Shown here: piece by piece, positions 50,015-58,530 of the stretch
Layout of the letters: each line of letters starts with the position of its first letter
How positions within the stretch are numbered: position 1 is the first letter of the stretch
From: an uncultured Candidatus Saccharibacteria bacterium
GTDB lineage: Bacteria; Patescibacteriota; Saccharimonadia; Saccharimonadales; Saccharimonadaceae
Direction of reading: 5' to 3'
Assembly: GCA_938045445.1 (NCBI GenBank)
Contig: CALIMM010000014.1
Span: 62,001-126,000, forward strand
Length of the DNA stretch: 64,000 nt
Made by a program: the position numbers and the translations under genes
The notes under the pieces: generated by a model
The model's input: only the letters and a program-made list of their open reading frames with translations
Told to the model about the DNA's origin: nothing
Database searches by the model: none

Positions 50015-51622
50015 TTATGCTGATTCTGTGTGGAGACGTCGCTGCTCTTCGGCGGCTTCTTGCTTCTCGACGAAGTCGTAAAGACAGTCGCTGACAGTAC
50101 TTTCGAGTGTAGTAAGATTCTCGACTTGTTGGGCAAGTGCCTTCATCGGTGAGTCTGCTTCGCGGGCGGTGGCCTCTTGCAAAAAGCGAAATACATCATG
50201 ATCATAGCCAACACATTCAAAATAAAGCGTAGCGAGTTCGGCGCTTGGGTTGTCGCGCAGCTGTTGCGCGATCCACTGCTTGACTTTCTCACCTTCTCCT
50301 AGCTCGTCTTTGAGCAAAAGCACATAGAAATGAATTTCCTCTATCTCATCTGTTTGGTAGAAATAATAGTTCACCATGTCCCAGGCAGCCTTCCGAGCGA
50401 CCGCTTGCTCGCCATGCTTGGCACAGAGCTTTACAAGATAGTAGTCGTCAAATAACCGTGAAGAAGATCGCTCTGATGGGTGCTTGGTAATGATGGCAAT
50501 GTAAGCATCACGAATCCGCTGATCGAAGATAAAGCGCCGGTCGTTCAATGAATTAACAACAGCGTGGAGTGTATACCCTTCATCCTCGGGTGTAATAACA
50601 TAAGCGGAGGCGCGGGCTTGGCGTGTGCCGTCTGGATCTTTGCCATATATGACATACTCGGCATCGATTTCTGCCTTGATGTAGGGGCTGATGACATACC
50701 GTTCGAGCTGCTGCGCCTTCGCTACGCCATCATCATCGAATTTGAGAAGGAGCTCGATGATCATGCCCAGTTCTTGCTGAGCTGATGAAATATATTGACT
50801 AACTTCTCGATCTTGTGCGAGTGTTGCTGTCTTGGGGTTGTATCCAAAGTGTTGGTAAGCCATTTCTTGGCAAAGGTTCGCAATCGTGCACATGCGAGCA
50901 AAATCATCAGCGTCTCGAGTGCGCAAGTGGAGGGTATTGGCATCACTAAGAAGGCGATAAAAAGGCAAATCGATATCATCGCGCTGCATATCTCTAGCGG
51001 CAGTGGTGCGAGCATCGAGCGATTCGCGTAGCTCCTGCAAGCGAGCTGCTCCATCGGGTGTATCGCCCATTCTAATACACTCACGATATCGCTGATGAAA
51101 GAGTTCGTGCGGCTCAAGATCGGCAGGGATGGTCTGGAGTGACACAGTGCCAGATTCATCGCGCTGAAGCTCAAGAGTGCTCGACCGCATTGCTTGTGTT
51201 GGCTGCGAATCTGGCAAAATGACATCTAGAAACTCCCAGACATCCTGCTTAATCTTGGGGAGCTCTGCGGCAAGATCGGGGATACCCTTGCTGATCTTCT
51301 GTAGGTCGCGTAGGAGATCGGCTGCGAAGCGTCTACACTCGGCAATGGCCTGTCTATCAAAATAATTATCAGCGTAGGGATCGCAATCAGAGAATCGCAT
51401 AATGTGGATCAGGCTAGTAATTACCCGCCACACACTGCTACGCCAGAATAATTCATCATCTGCTATCGCCTGCTCGAGCAAATCACGATCAAGCAGCTGC
51501 TCGCGATACTCCACAATGTAGTAGTCTATCATTGCTTTTATCTTGACTGGGTCGATTGGGAGCTGGCTTGCCTGTGGCCTTTGTTGCTGGGTAGCAGTGG
51601 TATCATCTGGAGAATTTGTCAT
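50015..51622 (-). CDS. large helical protein of unknown function
   Basis: A 535-residue soluble protein that I do not recognise. It is almost all helical, acidic and rich in Gln, Arg, Asp and Tyr, with no membrane segment, cysteine cluster or nucleotide-binding loop. Helical pairs with Tyr/Phe spacing in residues 330-500 resemble TPR-like repeats, for example AKHGEQAVARKAAWDMVNYY. The start at 51622 is preferred over one 12 codons upstream because the region between them looks like promoter sequence (TATGGT, seven bases). It is convergent with recR, 11 bases away. Confidence 0.65.
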   Translation of the reverse strand: MTNSPDDTTATQQQRPQASQLPIDPVKIKAMIDYYIVEYREQLLDRDLLEQAIADDELFWRSSVWRVITSLIHIMRFSDCDPYADNYFDRQAIAECRRFAADLLRDLQKISKGIPDLAAELPKIKQDVWEFLDVILPDSQPTQAMRSSTLELQRDESGTVSLQTIPADLEPHELFHQRYRECIRMGDTPDGAARLQELRESLDARTTAARDMQRDDIDLPFYRLLSDANTLHLRTRDADDFARMCTIANLCQEMAYQHFGYNPKTATLAQDREVSQYISSAQQELGMIIELLLKFDDDGVAKAQQLERYVISPYIKAEIDAEYVIYGKDPDGTRQARASAYVITPEDEGYTLHAVVNSLNDRRFIFDQRIRDAYIAIITKHPSERSSSRLFDDYYLVKLCAKHGEQAVARKAAWDMVNYYFYQTDEIEEIHFYVLLLKDELGEGEKVKQWIAQQLRDNPSAELATLYFECVGYDHDVFRFLQEATAREADSPMKALAQQVENLTTLESTVSDCLYDFVEKQEAAEEQRRLHTESA

Positions 51623-51887
51623 GATATATACCATAGCGGGGAAAGGGAAATCTGTCAATCAAAAGAACCTTAAATATCAAGACCTCTGCGTTTTCCGTTA
51701 GCCTCTCCACTTACCAGTGTATTCGAGTGGAGTGCAACACTCTGCTGCCAGAACCGACAGACTCCAAGTCTGACGTAAAAGATTAATATCTTCCCAGGAT
51801 TCATCCTTATTAGCATTCTGGAGGGAGGCTAAAGAATTATTAAAAGTTGTGTCGCGTCGAAAGGAGAAACAATATGTGTTTATTTGC

Positions 51888-51893
51888 TATACT
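51888..51893 (+). promoter_or_regulatory. -10 of the lytic transglycosylase gene
   Basis: TGcTATACT, six bases before ATG 51900; leaderless. Confidence 0.75.
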
Positions 51894-51899
51894 AAAACA

Positions 51900-52637
51900 A
51901 TGGCAAAATCAAAGAAATGGACGAAAAAGCTAACGCGCTGGGCGCAGAGCAACCGCTGGGGGCTTGTGAGCGCTGCGTTAGTGCTTGTGCTGGTGGGTGG
52001 TGTGTGCCTTGCGTGGCAGCGTGGCATGCTAGCGAAGTTTATCAAAACACCGCAGGACACGGCAAATGCAGCGCTCACGAGCCAAGACAACACCCTGCCC
52101 GCCTGGATGCCAGATACCGTTAAGCGCTGGCAGGGCGAGATTACCAAGCAGGCTCGGCAGTATAATATTTCGCCGCAGCTGGTGGCGATTATCATGACGC
52201 TAGAATCCGGCGGGTACCCCAAGGCGCACAGTGGTGTGGCCAGTGGTTTGATGCAGGTGACGGATGGCACGGGCAGGGAGATTGCGGCTAAATTCGTGAA
52301 GCCGGCGCGCACGAACTATGATTTATTTGATCCTGAAACGAGCATAGCCTTTGGCGCGGCCTACTTAGCGCATCTGCGCGATCAGCTGTGCGTGCCGCTC
52401 GGTAATCTATCCGAGAATGAGTGCGTTGAGCTCGTTGCTGCTGGCTACAATGGTGGCCCGGGTGCAGCGGGCAACTTATACCGTGGCCGCGGGCTGGAAG
52501 CAATCGAGACCCTCAGCTACAGTCGCGACGCCATGAACCTATGGCGCGAGCGAGTAAGCAGCAGCAGCCCCACCTATACACGCTGGTTTGAGCGTGGCGG
52601 CAAGAAGCTGGTAGAGAAGGCGCAGACGGGTAGCTAA
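51900..52637 (+). CDS. membrane-anchored lytic transglycosylase (SLT domain)
   Basis: A 245-residue protein: basic start, one membrane helix at residues 20-40 (WGLVSAALVLVLVGGVCLAW), then a Slt70-type domain outside. The catalytic Glu is in IIMTLESGGYPKAHSGVASG (near residue 105), followed by GLMQVTDGTG, AFGAAYLAHLRDQL and AGYNGGPGAA. It cleaves the MurNAc-GlcNAc bond of peptidoglycan; on a predatory or epibiotic cell the target could be its own wall or the host's. The start is fixed by the -10 box; the frame upstream lies over the promoter. Confidence 0.9.
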   Translation: MAKSKKWTKKLTRWAQSNRWGLVSAALVLVLVGGVCLAWQRGMLAKFIKTPQDTANAALTSQDNTLPAWMPDTVKRWQGEITKQARQYNISPQLVAIIMTLESGGYPKAHSGVASGLMQVTDGTGREIAAKFVKPARTNYDLFDPETSIAFGAAYLAHLRDQLCVPLGNLSENECVELVAAGYNGGPGAAGNLYRGRGLEAIETLSYSRDAMNLWRERVSSSSPTYTRWFERGGKKLVEKAQTGS

Positions 52638-52677
52638 GAAGCGTTGGTGCTGGTATAGTCTTTGGTATTTTGCTTGG

Positions 52678-52905
52678 TTATTTCTCTGAATTTATTTCTC
52701 TAGGAGTTGCCGGTTTATCCCTTTCATATGGAGGGAGCGGGAAGCCGTGCCAGTATATCGTTCGTGCGGTGTCTATGAAACCTTTTGTTCTTTCGGCTAG
52801 CTCTAGAAATTTCGCGCCGAATTTTTGTCGCAAGGTTGCTGTCTGATCACTCTCGTGTGCTTGACTAATCTCACTCGCGCTTGGTCTGTTCTCGTAGTCT
52901 GTCAT
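52678..52905 (-). CDS. small hypothetical protein, 75 residues
   Basis: Not recognised. ATG 52905 has GGAGG five bases upstream. The product is polar and helical (DQTATLRQKFGAKFLELAERTKGFIDTAR), with a short WHGFPLPPY turn, no membrane segment and no cysteine. Its frame continues upstream but without a start supported by a ribosome site, and that region holds promoter-like direct repeats (ACCGTACCATA on the plus strand at 52936 and 53052). Confidence 0.55.
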   Translation of the reverse strand: MTDYENRPSASEISQAHESDQTATLRQKFGAKFLELAERTKGFIDTARTIYWHGFPLPPYERDKPATPREINSEK

Positions 52906-53088
52906 AGAATCCTCCGCACTAGTACTTCTAAAACTACCGTACCATATCTCTATGATGCTATGCAAATAATAATAGACTCCGCCTACTATATTCATCACAA
53001 TTCGTCCTTGCTTAACTACGACCCTGCGACTTATATACCAAGCCATAAATCCACCGTACCATACCTCGCGCCTACTGGCAAATTCTGC

Positions 53089-53094
53089 TACACT
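53089..53094 (+). promoter_or_regulatory. -10 of the DHH phosphoesterase/cysS unit
   Basis: TGcTACACT, seven bases before ATG 53102; leaderless. Confidence 0.65.
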
Positions 53095-53101
53095 AAAGAG
53101 G

Positions 53102-54106
53102 ATGTTTGACGAAGCGATACGCGCGATCCAACGCGCAGACAAAATTATTATTATCCAAGCTGAAAACCCCGATGGCGACAGTGTCGGCAGCAGCCTCGCG
53201 CTGGAAGAAATCCTGGGCGATTTGGGCAAGCAGGTGACACTCTATTGCCCGGTGGCAGTGCCCAAGTATTTGCGGTATATCCGCGGCTGGGATCGCATTA
53301 CTGATGAGTTTGACAGCAGTACCGAGCTGGCGATTATTGTTGATACCAGTGCCGATGTCTTGCTGGGCAAAGTGCTTGACGCGCCCAGCGCTCGCGCCTT
53401 CCTCACGACGCACCCAGCGCTGGTGCTGGACCACCACGCGACGGAGAGTACCTTGAGCTTTGACCATACACTTATCAATCAAGATGTGGTGGCGACTGGC
53501 GAGCTCATCTACAATCTTGCGCAGCATGCCCAATGGGTGATCAACCCACAAGCGGCAGAGAATCTCCTCATCGCGATCATGAGCGACAGCCTCGGCCTGA
53601 CAACGCAAAACACCACAGCCGACTCCATCCAGACCGTCGCAGAGCTGACCAGGCTGGGCGCAAGCAATGCCGCCATCGAGGTGCGCCGCCGCGACTTTAT
53701 GAAAAAAGCGCCAGAGATCCTTCGCTACAAAGGGCGCTTGATCGAGCGGATCGAGTATATGCTGGATGGCCGCCTGGCACTCATCCACATCCCGTGGGAG
53801 GAGATCCAGGAATATAGCGACCAATATAACCCCAGTATGCTTGTGCTAGACGAGATGCGCTTGGTAGAGGGGGTAGATGTGGCGATTGCGATCAAGACCT
53901 ACCCCGATGGCAAGCTGACTGGCAAGATCCGCAGCAATGCACCAGTGGCGGCAATGATCGCTGGTTACTTTGGTGGCGGCGGCCATGCCTATGCGGCGGG
54001 TTGGCGGATGTATGAGGATTACCAGCTGGCGATGCGTGAGATCGTCGAGGCAGCCAGCCGGGCCTTTGTTGAGTATGATGAGAGCGAGGCAGCCCATGGC
54101 GATTAA
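53102..54106 (+). CDS. DHH/DHHA1 phosphoesterase, NrnA-like
   Basis: A 334-residue protein of the family that degrades nano-RNA or cyclic dinucleotide products and pAp. Landmarks: PDGDSVGSSLAL (motif I), AIIVDTSADVLLG, ALVLDHHATES with the DHH triad (near residue 105), AIMSDSLGLTTQNTT, and GGGGHAYAAGW in DHHA1. Motif I normally reads HxxxDxD; here the His is replaced (AENPDGD), so one metal ligand is missing, which may change activity. The last 11 bases overlap cysS, so the two genes are coupled. Confidence 0.85.
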   Translation: MFDEAIRAIQRADKIIIIQAENPDGDSVGSSLALEEILGDLGKQVTLYCPVAVPKYLRYIRGWDRITDEFDSSTELAIIVDTSADVLLGKVLDAPSARAFLTTHPALVLDHHATESTLSFDHTLINQDVVATGELIYNLAQHAQWVINPQAAENLLIAIMSDSLGLTTQNTTADSIQTVAELTRLGASNAAIEVRRRDFMKKAPEILRYKGRLIERIEYMLDGRLALIHIPWEEIQEYSDQYNPSMLVLDEMRLVEGVDVAIAIKTYPDGKLTGKIRSNAPVAAMIAGYFGGGGHAYAAGWRMYEDYQLAMREIVEAASRAFVEYDESEAAHGD

Positions 54107-55583
54107 GTTTGCCAATACACTGACCCGTCACCTCGATACCTTTGTACCGCTCCAGCCTGGCAAGGTGTCGCTCTACACCTGTGGGCCAACAGTGTATAGC
54201 TATTTACATGTTGGCAACTGGGCAGCGTATATCTACTGGGATATCCTGGTGCGCATGCTTCAGGCGGAGGGCTATGAGGTGGAGCGTGTGATGAATATCA
54301 CTGATGTCGGCCACCTAACGAGCGATGCTGATGAAGGCGAAGACAAGCTCGAGAAGGGTGCGCGCCGCGAGGGTAAGACTGCTTGGCAGATTGCTAAATT
54401 CTACGCCGATGACTTCATCCGCGGGATGAACGCGTTGCACTTAACGCCGCCGAGCCAGCTGGCCCGTGCCACCGACTATATCGACGAGCAAATCCAGCTT
54501 GCCATTACGCTCAAGCGCAAGGGGCACACCTACCAGACGAGTGATGGGATTTATTTTGATACCAGTACCTTCCCAGCCTATGCAGACTTTGCCCGGCTCG
54601 ATCTGCGAGCCTTGCGGGCGGGGGCACGGATTGGTCCCAATAGCGAGAAGCGCCACGCGAGCGACTTTGCCCTATGGAAGTTCTCGCCAACTGGCGTCAA
54701 GCGCGACATGGAGTGGCCCACGCCACCGGAACTGCTCGACCAACCACCAACAGACGGCACCCCAGTGATGGGCTTCCCGGGGTGGCACTTGGAATGCTCG
54801 GCGATTGCAATGCACTTCCTTGGCGCGACGCTCGACATCCACACTGGTGGGATCGATCATATCCCTGTGCACCACAGTAACGAGATTGCTCAGAGCGAGG
54901 CTGCGACGGGCCAACCCTTTGCTCACTACTGGCTGCACTGCAACCACCTTAAGGTCAATGGTACGAAGATTAGCAAGAGCTTGGGCAATGGTTACACCTT
55001 GGCCGACCTCGCCGAGCGGGGCTACACTCCCATGGAGTATAAGCTGTTCGTCTTGCAGAGCCACTACTCGCACGAGGGGAACTTTAGCTGGGAAAACCTC
55101 AGTGCGGCGCGCAACCGCCTACGCAAGTGGTATGAGGTAGCGTGCCTGCGCCACCAGACGTATGAGAGCCTGGATGATGACCAGCGCAAGAGTGACGAGC
55201 AATCGGGCCACGTATCGCTCTTGGCAGCGAGCGGGGCAGTACGCGAGGCGCTCGCAAATGACCTGAATACCCCCGAGGCGCTGCGGCTCATCGACGAAGC
55301 GTTTGATCGGGTGCTAGCGCGGCCACTGGCAGCAGTGTACCATCGTGGATTGGAGGAGTTGCTAGCGGCGATTGATCAGCTGCTTGGCCTCGATCTCTGT
55401 GAGTCGACGCCAGATATTACAGATGAGGCAAAGCAGCTCATCCTCCAGCGCCAGCGTGCTCGCGAAGCGCGTGACTGGCCCACAGCCGATCGCCTGCGTA
55501 CTGATCTCACCGCGCTACACATCGCTGTGCGCGACGCGCCGCAAGGGCCAGTGTGGTGGTGGGCAGAAGAGAAAATCGCCTAA
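54096..55583 (+). CDS. cysS: cysteinyl-tRNA synthetase
   Basis: CysRS charges tRNA-Cys. The 495-residue class I enzyme has zinc Cys in LYTCGPTVYSYLHVGN (HIGH-type motif), NITDVGHLTSDADEGEDKLE-type region (first ten residues quoted: NITDVGHLTS), FPGWHLECSAIAMHFLG, IHTGGIDHIPVHHSNEIAQSE (in part), KISKSLGN (KMSKS) near residue 290, and a DALR-like C-terminal helix bundle. ATG 54096 starts within the previous gene. The length is slightly greater than the usual 460-470 because of an insertion near residues 185-225. A perfect terminator follows. Confidence 0.97.
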   Translation: MAIKFANTLTRHLDTFVPLQPGKVSLYTCGPTVYSYLHVGNWAAYIYWDILVRMLQAEGYEVERVMNITDVGHLTSDADEGEDKLEKGARREGKTAWQIAKFYADDFIRGMNALHLTPPSQLARATDYIDEQIQLAITLKRKGHTYQTSDGIYFDTSTFPAYADFARLDLRALRAGARIGPNSEKRHASDFALWKFSPTGVKRDMEWPTPPELLDQPPTDGTPVMGFPGWHLECSAIAMHFLGATLDIHTGGIDHIPVHHSNEIAQSEAATGQPFAHYWLHCNHLKVNGTKISKSLGNGYTLADLAERGYTPMEYKLFVLQSHYSHEGNFSWENLSAARNRLRKWYEVACLRHQTYESLDDDQRKSDEQSGHVSLLAASGAVREALANDLNTPEALRLIDEAFDRVLARPLAAVYHRGLEELLAAIDQLLGLDLCESTPDITDEAKQLILQRQRAREARDWPTADRLRTDLTALHIAVRDAPQGPVWWWAEEKIA

Positions 55584-55627
55584 TATGACAAACCATAGCT
55601 ACGCCCGGTAAAGTACGAGAGAAAATA

Positions 55628-55658
55628 AAATGACGACCCTATCGGAGGGTCGTCATTT
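55628..55658 (+). terminator. bidirectional terminator after cysS
   Basis: A 13-base-pair perfect stem (55628-55640 with 55646-55658) around ATCGG, ending in TTT; it also serves the minus-strand gene that ends at 55696. Confidence 0.9.
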
Positions 55659-55695
55659 GAGGCTTGGTGTGACGATAGGTAATGTTTAGAAATCC

Positions 55696-56034
55696 TTACG
55701 CATTGCCAGTGGCAGTACGATCCTCTGGATTGCGAAGCTCTGATACTGTGTCTGTGTTGCCTTCTAGCATAGCAGCGTGTCCGAGTTCTACTGCTCTAGC
55801 AAATTCATTTGCAAGTCTTTCTCTCTCAGCAGCACCCTCGGGTGTTGTGTCGTCGACAGCATTATAGGCTTCTATAATTTCAACAAGATACCGTACTTCA
55901 TCTGGGTCGTCAATCCCATCACCTTCAAGTGCTCCCCATGGATCCCACAGACCCGAGTGAACATAAACTTCTGACCCTCTCAAAGACGGTTTAGTAGGGT
56001 CTTTTTCTTTGAATAACTTAAACCTCTCAAGCAT
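55696..56034 (-). CDS. small acidic hypothetical protein, 112 residues
   Basis: Not recognised. ATG 56034 has AGGAGA four bases upstream. The product begins with a basic stretch (MLERFKLFKEKDPTK), then SEVYVHSGLWDPWGALEGDG, then acidic helices and a polar tail. No signal peptide or membrane helix. It opens a 2.8-kb block of small orphan genes of AT-richer composition that separates cysS from the AI-2E exporter gene. Confidence 0.6.
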   Translation of the reverse strand: MLERFKLFKEKDPTKPSLRGSEVYVHSGLWDPWGALEGDGIDDPDEVRYLVEIIEAYNAVDDTTPEGAAERERLANEFARAVELGHAAMLEGNTDTVSELRNPEDRTATGNA

Positions 56035-56163
56035 TTCATCTCCTTCGTATGTATTAGATATAACGCAGATTACACTATTAGAATAATATATTATACAAAT
56101 AGACGCAAGTATGTTCACGTGCATTGCTTGACAAGCACCAAGGAATACCCCATCATAGTCGAT

Positions 56164-56874
56164 ATGAATCACGAAACTCTATCAGAAAAGACAGCTACAC
56201 CACAGACAGAGCAAGAACCATCGCTGTTAGACCAGAAGATTGCCGCTCTAAATGCGGTGTATGATGCAGTGCGGTGCAGAGCATACGAGAATAGCGAATA
56301 TAGTAATCATGATATTAACGAAGCGACGATTATACTAGGCGATCTCATTGCGTGTGAAGCGTACCTCAGTGCTGGGCTGCCACCTGAGGATCTGCCGCTG
56401 ACTAAGCGGACGGGCTATGACATAGGCAAAACTCTACCCAAGAATATCGACCTTGCCATTGCGGCGTACCTGCCAAACTATGCCAAGAAGCTGCCAGGCC
56501 TTGGCTATGACGGTAGCGGGTTGGCTGTGGGTTACGATGAGTATAACGTACCTGAGGAGATACCTGACGAAGCATGGCAAACACTAGAGCTTGATATGTC
56601 TGATGAGCCGATGGCAACCGCGTCGCTTGTCGATCCGCTGCGTGCGCTGGTGCTGATGCATCATTATTACAATCTAGTCGTTGCGCCGATTGAATATGGC
56701 AGCGAGGGGAGACCATGCTACGATTGGTCATCACCCGATACATTCGAGACAACAGGGGTTATTGCGCCAGTTGTGCAGCTATGCATGCGAGACCAAACAG
56801 TGGTGTATCGCTGCGTGCCGAGAGAGGATTATGACGCAATGAACCATGCACATGATGGCAGTGCAATAGTATAA
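56164..56874 (+). CDS. acidic hypothetical protein, 236 residues
   Basis: Not recognised. The start at ATG 56164 is chosen because a CATCAT hexamer lies six bases before it; an in-frame ATG at 56119 is also possible. Soluble, acidic, with a helical N-terminal half (LLDQKIAALNAVYDAVRCRAY, in part) and a beta-rich C-terminal half ending near CMRDQTVVYRCVPRED. No known motif. Being next to DUF6301-like and TY-Chap-like genes, it may belong to the same accessory or immunity set. Confidence 0.6.
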   Translation: MNHETLSEKTATPQTEQEPSLLDQKIAALNAVYDAVRCRAYENSEYSNHDINEATIILGDLIACEAYLSAGLPPEDLPLTKRTGYDIGKTLPKNIDLAIAAYLPNYAKKLPGLGYDGSGLAVGYDEYNVPEEIPDEAWQTLELDMSDEPMATASLVDPLRALVLMHHYYNLVVAPIEYGSEGRPCYDWSSPDTFETTGVIAPVVQLCMRDQTVVYRCVPREDYDAMNHAHDGSAIV

Positions 56875-56905
56875 AATGGCGATGGTGTATAGAAGATGAT
56901 AGTGG

Positions 56906-56911
56906 TATACT
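56906..56911 (+). promoter_or_regulatory. -10 of the DUF6301-like gene
   Basis: TATACT, six bases before ATG 56918; leaderless. Confidence 0.7.
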
Positions 56912-56917
56912 ATCATC

Positions 56918-57385
56918 ATGACATGGAACAGCATTACCCCACAAAGATTTGTCGAACTTGTAAATTACTGGGTCAACCAAGATTGGCCACTCACAGAAGA
57001 TAAGTTGACAGCGGCTATGGAAAAACTGGGTTGGGATGAAAGTGATCCAAGTACTATCGCAAAGGATATTCCAGTTAGTCAGCCGAGACTGAGGGCAACC
57101 ACATCCGATCCGGTTAGAGGACTTGACATGGTCTCATGGAGCCTAACAGATATTGATACAACAAAATCAATTGAACAAGACAGATTTATGAACGACGCTT
57201 TTGTCGGCTATGTAGAGGCAGGAACTGCCGTTTGGGGTAGACCTCGAATCAAGCGTGATGCTGAGCGTGAAATTGCATACTGGAAGGCAGAAAATGGCTG
57301 TGAGTTTCAAATATCCAATCGGCGTTCAGCTATCGCAGTATATATCCATTCCCCACAGTATGCGAATGTATTGAATAGCATTTAA
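56918..57385 (+). CDS. DUF6301-like protein, immunity-type candidate
   Basis: A 155-residue protein. MTWNSITPQRFVELVNYWVN, then DWPLTEDKLTAAMEKLGW and the spaced RDAEREIAYWKAENGCEF and ISNRRSAIAVYIHSPQY strands resemble the actinobacterial DUF6301 family, whose members cluster near toxin loci. The match is from memory of the pattern and is moderate. Since Saccharibacteria live on actinobacteria, transfer from a host is plausible. Followed 15 bases later by the next orphan gene. Confidence 0.55.
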   Translation: MTWNSITPQRFVELVNYWVNQDWPLTEDKLTAAMEKLGWDESDPSTIAKDIPVSQPRLRATTSDPVRGLDMVSWSLTDIDTTKSIEQDRFMNDAFVGYVEAGTAVWGRPRIKRDAEREIAYWKAENGCEFQISNRRSAIAVYIHSPQYANVLNSI

Positions 57386-57400
57386 CATGGTGGTTTCAAC

Positions 57401-57922
57401 ATGCACCAATTCTCCTGGACACAGTTTGAGAATAAACTTGCGCGCGCACTCATGCGCGCTGGTGATCGAGTACACATTGTACTGATCCCCGAAGTGTCTA
57501 CAGAATATATGACACAGTACCTTCGCTACATTGTTAGCGACACGGCGATTGTCTGTGAACTGCGTCTGTCTCCACAGACGCGGAATATATCAAGTGTACA
57601 CAAATCCAGTGCTATCAGCGCTATGGTCAATCAAGGGTGGCAGCAAAGTAATGAAAATGAAGTTTACTCGTGCCATTTCCCGCTGCCAGCGTATAGCTCG
57701 ACATATGCGTCACTCGCGGCACAGTCGATCCACATCCTGCGTGACATACTCCAGGTCAGTGAACCAGCTTCATTGACTTACTACGCATGGCGTGCCCCTG
57801 AAGAGCTGGAAGACGGCCATTACTACTCCGCAGAAGAAGTAGATGAGCTAGACGAGGGCGAGGATCCGCTTGAGGTTGATTTGGGGATTGAGATGGCGTC
57901 GAGGCGACCAGAGTTATTATAG
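57401..57922 (+). CDS. TY-Chap/YbjN-like protein candidate
   Basis: A 173-residue acidic protein. FSWTQFENKLARALMRAGDRVHIVLIP at the start (in part) and YMTQYLRYIV, VCELRLSP and SAISAMVNQGWQ in order resemble the N-terminal part of actinobacterial TY-Chap (YbjN-type peptide-binding) proteins. The C-terminal 45 residues are very acidic (EEVDELDEGEDPLEV). Function unknown; such proteins are thought to bind partners in secretion or toxin systems. Probably co-transcribed with the gene before it. Confidence 0.45.
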   Translation: MHQFSWTQFENKLARALMRAGDRVHIVLIPEVSTEYMTQYLRYIVSDTAIVCELRLSPQTRNISSVHKSSAISAMVNQGWQQSNENEVYSCHFPLPAYSSTYASLAAQSIHILRDILQVSEPASLTYYAWRAPEELEDGHYYSAEEVDELDEGEDPLEVDLGIEMASRRPELL

Positions 57923-57946
57923 ATTATTACATAGCAGGAAAATAAT

Positions 57947-58447
57947 ATGCCAACGAATCCAGACAATAATACCCAATCAGATAGTCAACGCGAGCTTGCA
58001 GCATACACACAGAAGCATGCACAGTATTTCATCGATTATATGTCGAAAGTACTGGGGCATGACCTTCATGGTATGCTTGATTATTCAGTAAAGAGTCTTG
58101 CAGTGGTAGATGATGTGCTTGATGTACTCTATCGAGAAGCTGCCGATACTACATCAAAGAACCATACATTTGTTCTTGATACAAAAGATGCGGTAGCGAT
58201 GGATGCAGGTTGTTATATCCTTGAGGTTGCCAAGCGAAACTTCGGTGGACGCTACGCGTGGATTACTGAGTGGGATGAGCCGACAATCGTGACAGGAGAG
58301 CCAGAGTATAGTGTTTCTCTTGGTGCGTGCAGTAAGGCTAAGGGGCGGATTGATAATGGTGATGAGGACAATATTCCCTTTTTCTTTGATGGGTATGTCG
58401 AGAGGGTTACACGTCCACGGCCTGGACAGGAAATATTTATTAGTTAA
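57947..58447 (+). CDS. hypothetical protein, 166 residues
   Basis: Function not known. AGGA lies seven bases before ATG 57947. The C-terminal half is well structured: CYILEVAKRNFGGRYAWI, then GEPEYSVSLGACSKAKGRI and NIPFFFDGYVERV. I believe similar proteins occur in actinobacteria beside the families above, but cannot name the family. The N-terminal half is helical. Last gene of the orphan block, and probably in one transcript with the two before it. Confidence 0.58.
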   Translation: MPTNPDNNTQSDSQRELAAYTQKHAQYFIDYMSKVLGHDLHGMLDYSVKSLAVVDDVLDVLYREAADTTSKNHTFVLDTKDAVAMDAGCYILEVAKRNFGGRYAWITEWDEPTIVTGEPEYSVSLGACSKAKGRIDNGDEDNIPFFFDGYVERVTRPRPGQEIFIS

Positions 58448-58530
58448 AGTGTTTAAAGCTTTATTCTTCTCTAACTTATATGTAGATGTATCGTAAGATT
58501 CTTACTGGCGTGGCTCTCGCTGTGAGGTTT

